Positions 16,888 through 25,801 of a stretch of DNA of 64,000 nt are shown piece by piece (within the stretch, counting starts at the first letter, position 1; the number at the start of each line of letters is the position of its first letter). The translations under genes were made by a program, and so were the position numbers. The DNA comes from Kofleriaceae bacterium (lineage in GTDB: Bacteria > Myxococcota_A > Polyangia > Haliangiales > Haliangiaceae): NCBI GenBank assembly GCA_020633495.1, contig JACKDR010000005.1, positions 296,530-360,529 of the forward strand. The letters are read 5' to 3'. Below the pieces are notes generated by a model. That model saw only the letters and a list, made by a program, of their open reading frames with translations. It was not told the DNA's origin and made no database searches.

Positions 16888-18126
16888 ATGTCGCAGGCCG
16901 ACTCCGAGATCGCTGGACTCAAGCGCGTGGGCGACTACCGACGTTCGTCGCTCCGCTTCCAGCGCGCGCTCTTCCGGGTGCTGGTCGGCTCCGACCCGCA
17001 ACCCACCGACGCGCAGGTCGAGGAGCTCAAGCGCTTCCTGGTGATGGGCGATCCGCTCGCCGACGCGGTGGTGGAGATGTACGGCGCGCTGCCCGCCGGG
17101 CGAGGTCGCGCGCTCCTCGACCAGGCGCTCGAGCACGGCGTCGACACCGTCGACGACCCACCGCCGGCGCTGACCGCGCTGTTCGCGCAGCTCGATCAGG
17201 AACCGATCTGGCTCGATCGCGACAAGCTGGCGCTCGCGTGTCAGGTCTCGCGTCGCGTCGGGCACTGGGGCGAGCTGTCGCTGCGCAACCTCTCGCTCAT
17301 GGGCGGCTACCTGGGCGCGGCGGCGGCCAAGCCGCTGGTCTTCACCGCCCAGCTCGAGCAGATGACGCCGCGGCGCCTGGTCGAGACCGGCAAGTTCTGG
17401 ATGGACGTGACGACCGTCGGCGGCCTCGAGCGCTTCGCCGAGGGCTTCAAGAGCTCGGTGCGCGTGCGCGTCATGCACGCGCACGTGCGCGCGATGCTGC
17501 TGAAGTCGGGCAAGTGGGATCCGGCGTGGGGCCGTCCCCTGAACCAGGCCGACTCGATGGCGACGCTGCTCGAGTTCTCGACGATCTACATGGTGGGGCT
17601 GCGCGCCCTGGGCTTCCTCTTCACCAGGCGCGAGCGCGAGGCCATCGTGCACCTGTGGCGCTACGTCGGCTACGTGATGGGCGTGGACGAGCGCATCCTG
17701 CCGACGTGCGAGGACGACGCCAACCGCGCCATGTACCTGATGTCGGCGACGATCCCACCCAGCGACGACGACACACGCGCGCTCGGCACGGCGCTGGCGA
17801 ACGTGCCGCTGCACTTCGCGGGCGACCACTGGCTGAGCCAGCGCTGGGCGCGTCTCGAGCGCACGCTGCGCATCGGCTACACCCGCTACCTGCTCGGCGA
17901 TCGCGCCGGCGACGCGCTGGGCCTGCCGCGCACCGCGGCGAAGTACCTGTGGCCGGCGCAGGTGCCGGTGCGCCTCGGCCTCGAGCTGGTGCGCGCCAGC
18001 CTGCCGCCGGTGAACCGCCTCTACGTGAAGCTGGGCGAGCGCCTGGCGGCGACCCAGTTCCCGCAGCAGGTGAAGCGGACCCGGGCGGACACGTCGTTCA
18101 CCCCGGTGAAGCAGCTCGCCCGCTAG
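16888..18126 (+). CDS. Oxygenase MpaB family protein (DUF2236, rubber-oxygenase-like)
   Basis: 412 residues. The protein is helical with the family hallmarks: GHWGELSLRNLSLMGGYLGA (residues about 130-150), RRLVETGKFWMDVT near 165, VRVMHAHVRAMLLKSGKWD near 190, and LLEFSTIYMVGLRALGF. DUF2236/MpaB-type proteins include heme oxygenases such as latex-clearing protein; here the His of MHAHVR is a heme-ligand candidate. Substrate is unknown. I chose the ATG giving MSQADSEIAG since the 86 codons upstream are Arg/Gly-rich and the inverted repeat lies there. A palindromic operator suggests inducible expression. Confidence 0.82.
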   Translation: MSQADSEIAGLKRVGDYRRSSLRFQRALFRVLVGSDPQPTDAQVEELKRFLVMGDPLADAVVEMYGALPAGRGRALLDQALEHGVDTVDDPPPALTALFAQLDQEPIWLDRDKLALACQVSRRVGHWGELSLRNLSLMGGYLGAAAAKPLVFTAQLEQMTPRRLVETGKFWMDVTTVGGLERFAEGFKSSVRVRVMHAHVRAMLLKSGKWDPAWGRPLNQADSMATLLEFSTIYMVGLRALGFLFTRREREAIVHLWRYVGYVMGVDERILPTCEDDANRAMYLMSATIPPSDDDTRALGTALANVPLHFAGDHWLSQRWARLERTLRIGYTRYLLGDRAGDALGLPRTAAKYLWPAQVPVRLGLELVRASLPPVNRLYVKLGERLAATQFPQQVKRTRADTSFTPVKQLAR

Positions 18127-18305
18127 GCGCGCGATCGCCGAGGCGGGGCGGAAACGACACCGCGCCCAGCCCGAGCAGCACGACGACCTGCAGCGCGAGG
18201 CGACCGGAGCTCATCGATCGAGCCCACACCGGATCTTCGGCAGCACGCCTGGTGGACACGCGGCCAACGGCGTTGTCGTGCTACTCCGTGGGTGTGCGGT
18301 GGACG

Positions 18306-19394
18306 ATGATCGTCATGGCGGTACTTCTCGTGGCTGGCTGCGGAGGGAGCCGCGCCGTGGACGATCGCAAGGTGAGTCCGCTCCCTCAAGAGAGCGTGAT
18401 TCCTGACGACCAGGCGCTGAAGCACGCGTGTCTTGGCGACGACCCGAGCCAATGCCCGGCCTATCGCGCCGCCCTCGAAGCGATGTGCGCGCGCGGGGAC
18501 GCCGAAGGCTGCGGGCGTCTCGCGTCCGTCGTCGCGACCGGCCTCGGCGGGCCGACGGATGAAGTGCGGGGACGTGCGCTCGCGACCGACGCGTGCGCGA
18601 AGGGCAGCCTGTTCGGATGCAGCAATCTGACCGTGTTCGCGATGAATGGCAGCGGCGGACCACGCGACCTCCAGGAGGCCTATCGCGCCGGGCTGGTCGC
18701 GTGCAAGGCGATGCACTTGGTCTCGGTCGGCTGCAGGAATCTCAGCCTCGTGCTCCACAAGGCCGACTTCGTGCTCGACGAGCCGGCGCGGACCACCGCG
18801 CTCATCATGGCGTGCAACGGCTTCGCGGTGCGGTCATGCGAGACGCTGGGCAACTTCATCGTGGACCTCGACCTCGCAGGGCGGCTCGCGGACGACGCAT
18901 ACCCGCTGTTTCGCGCGGTGTCGCTGCGGCTGTGTCAGTTCGGTCGGGCAGTCGCTTGCTCGAATCTCGGCCACCTGGTCCGGAACGGCATCGGCGGTGC
19001 TGTCGACGACGATCTCGTCGGACGCGCCTATCGCCGTGCATGTCACCTCGGCGACGCAGCGAGCTGCGTCGGCGGCCACGCGCCGAGAGGTGCCCATATC
19101 CGGGCCTGGCCGCAACTGGTCATCTCGACCGACGGCGGTGACCACCTCGATCGGCTGAACGAGCTCGAGGACGCGTGGAGCGTCTGTTCCAGCGAGGCAG
19201 GCGACGACCGCAAGGTCAACGTCGAGATCGCGCTGGCACCGGGACGCGCTCCTGTCCTCCTAGCCGACGGCGCGCAACCGTTGATCGACTGCTTCCAGAC
19301 CCACTTTCCCTGGCGCGATGGCGCGCCGGCGGCGATGTCGGCCGAGCTGACACTTCACGTCGAGTACTTGCTCAACACACCCGACGATCCATGA
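18306..19394 (+). CDS. Lipoprotein with Cys-paired Sel1-like repeats
   Basis: 362 residues. Signal peptide MIVMAVLLVAGC gives a lipobox at Cys12. Residues 40-260 contain Sel1-like helical repeats with paired cysteines: CARGDAEGCGRLASVVATG, CAKGSLFGCSNL, CQFGRAVACSNLGHLVRNGI, CHLGDAASC. The cysteine spacing suggests disulfides inside each repeat, as in periplasmic Sel1 proteins. The last 100 residues are a different domain with strands (VNVEIALAPGRAPVLLADG) and a single Cys, similar to C-termini of myxobacterial lipoproteins that sum subunit products. It should be anchored in the outer membrane facing the periplasm; partner unknown. Confidence 0.82.
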   Translation: MIVMAVLLVAGCGGSRAVDDRKVSPLPQESVIPDDQALKHACLGDDPSQCPAYRAALEAMCARGDAEGCGRLASVVATGLGGPTDEVRGRALATDACAKGSLFGCSNLTVFAMNGSGGPRDLQEAYRAGLVACKAMHLVSVGCRNLSLVLHKADFVLDEPARTTALIMACNGFAVRSCETLGNFIVDLDLAGRLADDAYPLFRAVSLRLCQFGRAVACSNLGHLVRNGIGGAVDDDLVGRAYRRACHLGDAASCVGGHAPRGAHIRAWPQLVISTDGGDHLDRLNELEDAWSVCSSEAGDDRKVNVEIALAPGRAPVLLADGAQPLIDCFQTHFPWRDGAPAAMSAELTLHVEYLLNTPDDP

Positions 19395-19450
19395 CCGTCG
19401 CTCGGTCGCTCTCGAGCGGCGTCGCGCCGCGTGGCAGCTCGGACGCACCC

Positions 19451-20320
19451 TCACGGGCGCTGGCTCGGATCGGGGCGCAGCAAGGGCAAGATCTCGTCGA
19501 CCATGGCCTGCCCGCCGTACTTGCGCAGGTCCCACAGACTCACCACGCCCTTCTTTTGCTCCGGCACGAGCCACTTCTTGTGCCAGGAGTAGAGCCCTAG
19601 GACCGAACGAGCGCGTACATCGTCCTGGCCTTCCAGCCGTGCGAGGATGCGGTCCACCACGGCCGGATAGTCGTCCACGACGATGTGCTCGTCGTCGTCC
19701 GGCCAGAGCACACGATCCAGCGCCAGCTTCTCGAAGCCCACCATCCGAAACTGGGCGCGCGAGAAGTCGACGTCGATCATCTGATTGGGCGGCGTGGTCG
19801 TGTCGCGGGGCGCCCGACTACTGAAGATCACCTCCTCCAGGGGTCCGATGAACTGGCAGTCCACCATCTGGCTACCGCGGAACTCGACCTTCTTGAGCTT
19901 CGCGCGGTCGAAGGTGCAGTGCTCGAAGGTCGCAGGCCCGGGCATCGCGCCGCGCAGATCGGTCTGTGCGAAGTCGACGCGGCGCAGGAGGTTCCACCGA
20001 CCGCCATCGATCCCGCCAATCCCAGCGTCGCGCAGGTCCGCTTTCGCGAAGCTGGTGTCCTCGATCGTGTTCCCCCACATGCCCCAGCTGCGGCATTTCG
20101 CGTTGACGAAGCGGCAGTTCCGGATCGTCGTGCGGAACAACTGGAGCCTGGGCAGGCCTGCCTCCGAGAAGTCGATGTTCTCCCAGAGTGCACCCTCCAC
20201 CCGGGTGACGCCTTCGGTGACCAGTCCTCGCAGATCGAGACGACCATCCACCTGTGGCAGGTCACGCCTGTTGAAGGGCTCGCCGCGCACCAGGTGCGCC
20301 CAGATCGTGTCGCGGTCCAT
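19451..20320 (-). CDS. Pentapeptide-repeat-type protein
   Basis: 289 residues from MDRDTIWAHLVRGEPFNRRD. Pentapeptide-like A(D/N)LxX runs: LDLRGLVTEG, FSEAGLPRLQ, NAKCRSWG, FAKADLRDAG, FAQTDLRGAM, FDRAKLKKVEFRGS and FSRAQFRMVG, at about residues 25-200, which should form a right-handed quadrilateral beta-helix. The last 80 residues are helical (VVDRILARLEGQDDVRARSV, WHKKWLVPEQKKGVVSLWDL). No enzymatic residues are evident, and the beta-helix may act as a binding scaffold. The start was moved to this ATG because 70 upstream codons are Pro/Gly-rich. Confidence 0.8.
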   Translation of the reverse strand: MDRDTIWAHLVRGEPFNRRDLPQVDGRLDLRGLVTEGVTRVEGALWENIDFSEAGLPRLQLFRTTIRNCRFVNAKCRSWGMWGNTIEDTSFAKADLRDAGIGGIDGGRWNLLRRVDFAQTDLRGAMPGPATFEHCTFDRAKLKKVEFRGSQMVDCQFIGPLEEVIFSSRAPRDTTTPPNQMIDVDFSRAQFRMVGFEKLALDRVLWPDDDEHIVVDDYPAVVDRILARLEGQDDVRARSVLGLYSWHKKWLVPEQKKGVVSLWDLRKYGGQAMVDEILPLLRPDPSQRP

Positions 20321-20411
20321 GTCGGGCCAGCGTTGCACACCGTGGTAGGCGTCACCCACACCTTCGCGGGGTGATTGACCGCGACGGCAGGGCGGCCCGA
20401 TCATCGCAAGC

Positions 20412-21372
20412 ATGCGGGCAGGCTGGTTGACGTGCTGGATCGGCGGTCTCGGCGTGTTCGTCACGACCGCGACATCGGCGCCCGACGCCCGCGCTTGCAC
20501 GCCGCCACCGACCGGCGTCGAGGGACGCACCGTCCTGCCGGAGGATGGCGCGACCGATGTCCCGCTGAACGCACGCGTCTACGTCCTGTACGACACGCAG
20601 GGGAGCGACCCGGGCAGCACCCTCGAGCTCCGGGTGCAGGACGGCGCGACCGTCGCAGTCGACGAGACCACCCCGTACACGATCGGCGCCGCCAGGCTCC
20701 TCGCCCCGACCGCGCCGCTCGCGCCCTCGACGACGTACGAGATCCTCGACACGCTGGCCCTTCCCTGTGACAGCGAGTTGCCGCGCACCTGCATCGCCGA
20801 GCCGACCGTGATCGCGACGTTCACCACGGGTGCAGCGCTCGATACCGCCCGCCCCTCGGTCACGGGCGTCAGCGTCACGTCCCGCGGCGCGTGCGTCGCG
20901 GACTCGTGTCCGGACAGCGAGAGCGAGCAACTCGACCACATCTCCATCGACCAGGTGATCGACGACTTCCCGACGAGCTGGGTCATGTACGAGTACCTCG
21001 ACCTCGACGGCGCGCTCGTCGCCGGCCCGACTCGCGTGGCTGACCACAGGACGCGGCTGCGGCGGTGGCGCCGGGTACTTCCCCACCTACCGCTACCTGG
21101 CGGTCCCCTCCGACGTCCTGCTGCGTGCCGTGGACCTCGCCGGCAACGTCGAGGCGTCCCCTCACCCGATCGATGGCGGCACCTGTGCCCTCCTGCAGTG
21201 CGACACCAGTGGCGACACCGCGACCGCGGGCGCCGACGGCGGAGGTTGCGCGCTCCATCGAGGCACGAATCCCGGCGTGCTCGCGCTTGCGCTCGGCGCG
21301 CTCCTGCTCGCGCGTCGGCGCCCGCGCGTCCGGTCACGAGCCTGCGCCCACACCGCGACACCGAGCCCATGA
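20412..21372 (+). pseudogene. Exported Ig-like protein with MYXO-CTERM-type tail, frameshifted
   Basis: A signal peptide (MRAGWLTCWIGGLGVFVTTA) is followed by an Ig-like domain of the Big_5 type (VLPEDGATDVPLNARVYVLY, AARLLAPTAPLAPSTTYEIL) and Cys pairs. After a shift between about 21033 and 21060 the next frame continues RGCGGGAGYFPTYRYLAVPS, then VDLAGNVEASP, a Cys/Gly segment and a hydrophobic helix ending in Arg (LALALGALLLARRRPR), stop at 21372. A Gly-rich Cys segment, helix and Arg cluster is the MYXO-CTERM layout. The gene is intact apart from the one base, so it may be functional in an error-free genome. Its stop overlaps the next ATG. Confidence 0.8.
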
Positions 21373-21911
21373 GCCAGCCGCCCGCACAGGATCTGCACGA
21401 CTTCGGAGCGGATGGGATCGACATTCAAACCGCGATGCTGCGACACGCTCGAGCTCATCCCGACCGCGCGACGCGGCCCGACCACATCCTGTGGAACGGC
21501 CAAGCCGTCCGGACGTGGTTCGACGTGCCGGTCCCGAACGCGGGGCGGTTCCGGATCGAGTTCCTCTCCGAGCCCAGAGAGCCCGCGCAGGGCGTCGACG
21601 TGAGCGCGGAGGGCGGCGTGATCAGGCTGGCCGGTGGCGAGCGGATCCAGACGCTGCGCACGTGGCACGAGGAACGCTACGAGGAGGTCGTGACCTACCC
21701 GTTCACATCGAAACACCGACTCCTCAAGGTCTGGAACGTCTATCACTGGGAGTGGCCCCGCGGCATCCGAGAGGAGAAGTGGACGGGCAACGCCGGCTTC
21801 CTCGTGGAGCAAGAGGCGGACGCTCGCTGGCTGTTGCGATGCAGCCCTGGCCCTGCGCGCGCGCCGGACTTCACGCAGCTGGTGTTCCGGTTCGCGATCC
21901 TCGAAGGCTGA
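21369..21911 (+). CDS. Hypothetical protein
   Basis: 180 residues from MSQPPAQDLHDFGADGIDIQ, with ATGA overlap with the stop of the preceding gene, so the two are probably translationally coupled. The sequence alternates strands and helices (NAGRFRIEFLSEPREPAQGV, EERYEEVVTYPFTSKHRLLK, FTQLVFRFAILEG) and is rich in Trp in the middle (VWNVYHWEWPRGI). No signal peptide. No family recognised. Confidence 0.68.
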   Translation: MSQPPAQDLHDFGADGIDIQTAMLRHARAHPDRATRPDHILWNGQAVRTWFDVPVPNAGRFRIEFLSEPREPAQGVDVSAEGGVIRLAGGERIQTLRTWHEERYEEVVTYPFTSKHRLLKVWNVYHWEWPRGIREEKWTGNAGFLVEQEADARWLLRCSPGPARAPDFTQLVFRFAILEG

Positions 21912-21962
21912 TGGGGCCACCGCTCGAAGGGCCGCGCCCCGGCGGCGCCCGGCGCCGCGGCG

Positions 21963-21986
21963 CGCCCCGGCGCCCCGGCGCCCCGG
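21963..21986. repeat. Three tandem copies of CGCCCCGG
   Basis: An 8-bp GC-only unit is repeated three times, inside a longer GC-rich stretch (21940-21990) upstream of the 21998 start. Such a run is prone to slippage in replication and sequencing, and may form a stable hairpin in the leader of the next gene. Confidence 0.85.
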
Positions 21987-21997
21987 CGGAAGATGCT

Positions 21998-22897
21998 ATG
22001 AACGCGGCTGTATCGATGGGCGTGTCGAAGCGAGAGATCGAGCAATCCGTCCTGACACCGCTGCGGAACGCCGGCTGGCGCCGACATGGACGATCGGCGT
22101 ATCTCGACGGACCGGAGCTGTCCGTCGTCGTCAACATCCAGGGCTCTCCGTACGACGGCCTCCAGTACGTCAACGTCGCCTTCTGGTTTCCCGCTCAGCC
22201 GGGCGAACAGCTGGCCCACCACAAGTGTCCCGTCGGGCTTCGACTCGAGGAGCTCCATCCCGAGCGTCGCGAGCAGCTCCTCATCGCGACCGACACGAGC
22301 GACAGCGCACCGGAAGCCCTCGACTGGCTGGCGACGTTCCTCGCGAAGACCGTCGAGCCGGACCTGCGGGCGCTGCTGACTCGCAGCTCGCTGCGGGCCG
22401 CGCTGCAGACCGAGCGGTTCCGGGGGGCGCGGGTCACCCCTCCCGCTCGCTCCGCCCTGGCGCTGGACTCCGGAACCTCCGCCGCGGGCGCCGGGACACG
22501 CAGACACGTCGGCTCACCGCGCGTCGTCGTCGAGCCCGGCCCGATCCCGCTCGGCGCACTCCAGCGATTCGACGACCCGGACGTGGAGCGCGCGCTGGAG
22601 CAGTTCGGCTTCGATCCCACGGTCGCGACGTTTCGACTCGTCGAGGTGGCGCTGGGCGAGCTCGAGGACGTGCGGTGGCTGCCCGGGAGCCACCCCTGGG
22701 GCACCTTCATGCTCGACGCGCTGCGCGCGGGGAGCGCGCTGCCGCCCATCGTCATCGTCGCGAGCGCACGTGCCGCCGGAACCTTCGCGTTGCTCGACGG
22801 GCTCCACCGCCTCCACGCCCATTGGCAGCTCGCACGCGAGCCGATCCGGGCGTACGAGCTCATCGTGCCGCAACACCACCAACGCCGCCCGCGTTGA
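21998..22897 (+). CDS. DUF4304-like domain fused to a ParB/sulfiredoxin-like domain
   Basis: 299 residues. The N-terminal 150 residues (SVLTPLRNAGWRRHGRSAYL, VVVNIQGSPYDGLQYVNVAF) resemble the DUF4304 fold, found in many small toxin-immunity-associated proteins. After a linker, residues 200-299 resemble the ParB N-terminal/sulfiredoxin fold: LPPIVIVASARAAGTFALLD followed by GLHRLHAHWQLAREPIRAYE, close to the pattern in which Asp-Gly-xHR contacts nucleotide. ParB-like domains can be CTPases, nucleases or regulators. I have not seen this fusion described. Start ATG has a weak upstream ribosome site; a second ATG follows at 22016. Confidence 0.65.
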   Translation: MNAAVSMGVSKREIEQSVLTPLRNAGWRRHGRSAYLDGPELSVVVNIQGSPYDGLQYVNVAFWFPAQPGEQLAHHKCPVGLRLEELHPERREQLLIATDTSDSAPEALDWLATFLAKTVEPDLRALLTRSSLRAALQTERFRGARVTPPARSALALDSGTSAAGAGTRRHVGSPRVVVEPGPIPLGALQRFDDPDVERALEQFGFDPTVATFRLVEVALGELEDVRWLPGSHPWGTFMLDALRAGSALPPIVIVASARAAGTFALLDGLHRLHAHWQLAREPIRAYELIVPQHHQRRPR

Positions 22898-23025
22898 CGA
22901 ACATCGGCTCATCCGCTCGGGCTTCAGGAGCAAGCTTGGGGACATTCGCCGCGCAGCACCCTCGCGACCGCCTCACGCTGGTCCGCGAAGCCGACGCGCG
23001 CTCGTCGGCGGCCGGGTGGCAACGC

Positions 23026-23062
23026 CGAAAAAGAAAACAGCCGAGACCCAAGGGTCTCGGCT
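23026..23062 (-). terminator. Rho-independent terminator after the tRNA pair
   Basis: On the minus strand a perfect 10-bp stem (GCCGAGACCC pairing with GGGTCTCGGC, TT in the loop) is followed by TGTTTTCTTTTT. It lies about 10 bp beyond the 3' end of tRNA-Asp in the direction of transcription. Confidence 0.9.
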
Positions 23063-23072
23063 GGTTAAGTCG

Positions 23073-23146
<74 letters not shown>

Positions 23147-23174
23147 AAGAGTTGCTGATTATCAGGAGGGCTCG

Positions 23175-23246
23175 TGGGCGGAGCAGGATTCGAACCTGCG
23201 ACCACGGCCTTGTAAGGGCCATGCTCTTCCGCTGAGCTATCCGCCC
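23175..23246 (-). tRNA. tRNA-Val (anticodon UAC)
   Basis: 72 bases. Acceptor arm GGGCGGA pairs with TCCGCCC; the anticodon stem encloses CTTACAA, giving TAC; the T arm GCAGGTTCGAATCCTGC is normal. No encoded CCA. It is upstream of tRNA-Asp in the same transcription unit. Confidence 0.95.
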
Positions 23247-23348
23247 GCGCCGTGACGCGAGGCCCATGGTTTCTAGCCAAGCGTCACGGGGATGTCAATG
23301 GGCGGACGCGCGTCCTGATCGGGATCTGAAAAGGACCGGCGTGGCGCC

Positions 23349-25146
23349 TCAAGGGTCGGGAACCAGGACCTCGACATGGCGCACGTCCCGGTCGGGGGGG
23401 ACCTCCAGGGTGACGGTCCGGTCGACGTGGGCGCTGGCGTTGACGAACCGGATCCGGTGCTTGCCGGGGGCCAGCTGGAGGGTCTCGGGGGTCTCGTGGC
23501 GGGTGGGGTCGTCGTCGACGTAGAACTCGGCCCAGGGCCGGGCGCCGATCGTGACCTGGCGGGGGGCGAGGCCGGCGCCGGCGTCGACCGGGACCGACAA
23601 GGGGCGGCCGGCGTCGATCCGGACGGGGTGGCCGGCCTCGGGGCCCTCGGTCCGGGCGTCGGTCCGGGCGTCGGTCGTGTGGACCCGGCCGGTGGCGGCG
23701 TCCGGCAGGGCGGCCTCGGCGGCGTCGGCCGGCGCGACCCCGACCGCGGCGTCGGTTGCGACGCCGGCGTCGGCGACCAGGGCAGCGCCGGCATCGGCGG
23801 CGAGGGTGGCGCCAGGCGCGGCGTCGGCCGCGGCCCCAGGTGCGCAGGCGCGGGTGACCTGCCAGGCGATCGTCGCGCCGCCGACCAGCAGCGCGGCGCC
23901 GACCACGGCGGCGGCGACGGCGCGACGCCGTCCGCCCCAGGCCGACGCGGTGGTGCTGCGGTCGCCGCCGGTGACGCCGGCGCGGTCGGCGTCGCCGCGG
24001 TCGGGGCGCGGCAGCCCGCCGCCGTCGCCAGGCCGCCAGGCGCAGCGCGGTCGCCGGGGCAGGCGGCGCCGGCGCCCCGACCTCGAGCTCGTGGCCGGTC
24101 GGCGGGCCGCCGGCGGCGGTCTCGGCGAGCGAGTGCGCGGTGGCGGTGCCCAGCAGGGCCTCCTCGCCGTCGTCGAGGAAGGTCACGGCCTCCATCGGCT
24201 GGGGTCGGTCGTCGATCGATCCGCGATCGGCGCCGAACAGCGCGGCCATGCGGTCGGCGAGCAGGCGGCTCGGCACGCCGACGTCGCGGCGCTCGGCGCG
24301 GGCGTCGAGGGCGAACTCCTCGAGGGCGTGGTGCATGGCGCGGGCGTCGGCGAACCGATCCTCGACCCGCGCCGCGGTGGCGCGCGCGACGATCGCGGCG
24401 AGGCCGGGCGGCATCGCCGGGCCGTCAGGCGCCAGCGGCACCAGCTCGCCGGCGCGCGCCTGGGCCATGGCCTCGGCGGGCTCGGCGGCGCGCGCGCGCT
24501 GGCCGGTCGCGGCCTCGCGCAGCACCAGGCCCAGGGCGTACAGGTCGGCGCGGCCGTCGACCTGCTCGCCGCGCGCCTGCTCGGGCGCCATGTAGCCGGG
24601 GGTGCCGCGCACCGCGCCGACGTCCTCGCGCCGCAGCGCCGCGACGCCGAAATCGGTGAGCCGGACCTCGCCCGACCACGACAGCAGGATGTTGCGCGGC
24701 GTGACGTCGCGGTGGATGACGCCGATCGCGCCGTCCTCGAAGTCGCGGCCGTGCGCGTAGGCGAGCGCGGCGCAGCACTCGGCGCCGATGAACGCGACCA
24801 GCACCGGGTCGAGGGGCTCGGCGCGGTCGCGCGCCGCCGCCAGCAGGGCGCCGAGGTCGCGGCCGTCGACGTGCTCCATCGCCAGCAGCAGGGCGTCGCC
24901 GGCGCGACCGAAGTCGAAGACCGGGACGATGTTCTGGTGCGACAGCGCCATCGACACCCGGGCCTCGCGCACGAACAGCGCCATCAGCCGCGGGTCGGTG
25001 GCGCGCTCGGAGCGGATGCGCTTGACCACGACCCGCTTGTCGATGCCACCCGCGCTGCGCCGTCGGGCGAGGAAGACCTCGGCCATGCCGCCCTTGGCGA
25101 TCAGGCGGAGGATCTCGTAGCGGCCGAGCGACGGCACCGGCGCCAT
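23349..25146 (-). pseudogene. Ser/Thr protein kinase with membrane helix, frameshifted in the middle
   Basis: Residues 1-270 are a bacterial (PknB-type) kinase domain: GRYEILRLIAKGGMAEVFLA, lysine in VVVKRI, HRDVTPRNILL, DFGVAAL, GTPGYMAPEQ, DLYALGL. Near 24040 the open frame becomes Arg-only; a one-base shift restores TTASAWGGRRRAVAAAVVGA and a membrane helix (VVGAALLVGGATIAWQVT), an Ala/Asp linker and a C-terminal PEGA-like sheet (LQLAPGKHRIRFVNASAHVD), stop at 23349. The intact form would be about 598 residues with the kinase inside and the C-terminal sheet outside. The catalytic domain is upstream of the break and complete. Confidence 0.85.
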
Positions 25147-25201
25147 CCTACTCGACTTGCCGGGGCGGCGCGCGGCGGCGCCGCCCCGGGGGCCGCGGCG
25201 A

Positions 25202-25792
25202 TCAGCCGCCGACGAACCAGCGCGCGCCGAGGACCACGTCGACGTAGGCCCGCGACGACGAGGCGTGCGGGCACAGGCTGTTCACGCCCGACGCCAGGCT
25301 GCAGCTGGCGGTGCGCCACGCGTCGTAGCCCAGCGCGGCCTCGAGGTAGAGCTCGAGGCGCGGCGACGCCAGCGCGGCGCCGATGCCGATCGGGACCCGG
25401 ACCCCGGCGTGGGTGTCGGGGAGCTCGTCGATCGACATCGACTGGTAGCCGTGGCGGTACCAGCGCGCGCCCAGCCCGACGTGGACCAGCACGGCGGTGG
25501 CGCCGCGGCGGAACGCGACCAGCGGGGTCAGCGAGACGTCGCCGTGCAGGGCGAGGCCGGGGCCCGCGCGGGTGCCGGTGCCGATCGCGGCGCCGACGCC
25601 GAGCAGGCCGTCGAGGCCGACCCAGCGCACGGTGACCGCGGCCGGCTCGCCGACCTCGACGCCGACCGCGATCCCGGAGGGGCGCGCGGGGGTGTCGGCG
25701 ACGGCGGCGACCGCGGGGTCGGCGCGGGCCGGGGCGGCGACCGCGATCGACGCCACGCCGGCGAGCGCCAGGCCGAGGGTGCGGGGATGCAT
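25202..25792 (-). CDS. Probable outer-membrane beta-barrel protein
   Basis: 196 residues. The N-terminus (MHPRTLGLALAGVASIAVAA) is a Sec signal peptide ending ARA. Strand-like segments follow (GVEVGEPAAVTVRWVGLDG, LHGDVSLTPLVAFRRGATAV, VHVGLGARWYRHGYQSM), ending in a C-terminal strand YVDVVLGARWFVGG with an aromatic residue near the end. The length suggests an 8-stranded barrel. It is in the same direction as the kinase but separated by 55 bp, and 9 bp from the propeller lipoprotein upstream, which may be cotranscribed. Confidence 0.7.
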   Translation of the reverse strand: MHPRTLGLALAGVASIAVAAPARADPAVAAVADTPARPSGIAVGVEVGEPAAVTVRWVGLDGLLGVGAAIGTGTRAGPGLALHGDVSLTPLVAFRRGATAVLVHVGLGARWYRHGYQSMSIDELPDTHAGVRVPIGIGAALASPRLELYLEAALGYDAWRTASCSLASGVNSLCPHASSSRAYVDVVLGARWFVGG

Positions 25793-25801
25793 CGCGCCCC
25801 C

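Noticed and set aside
18098..18214. A 38-residue minus-strand frame starting MSSGRLALQVVVLLGLGAVS
   Set aside because: It looks like a signal peptide or membrane segment but stops within the antisense of the MpaB-type gene. It may be the remnant start of a lost gene; there is too little to call.
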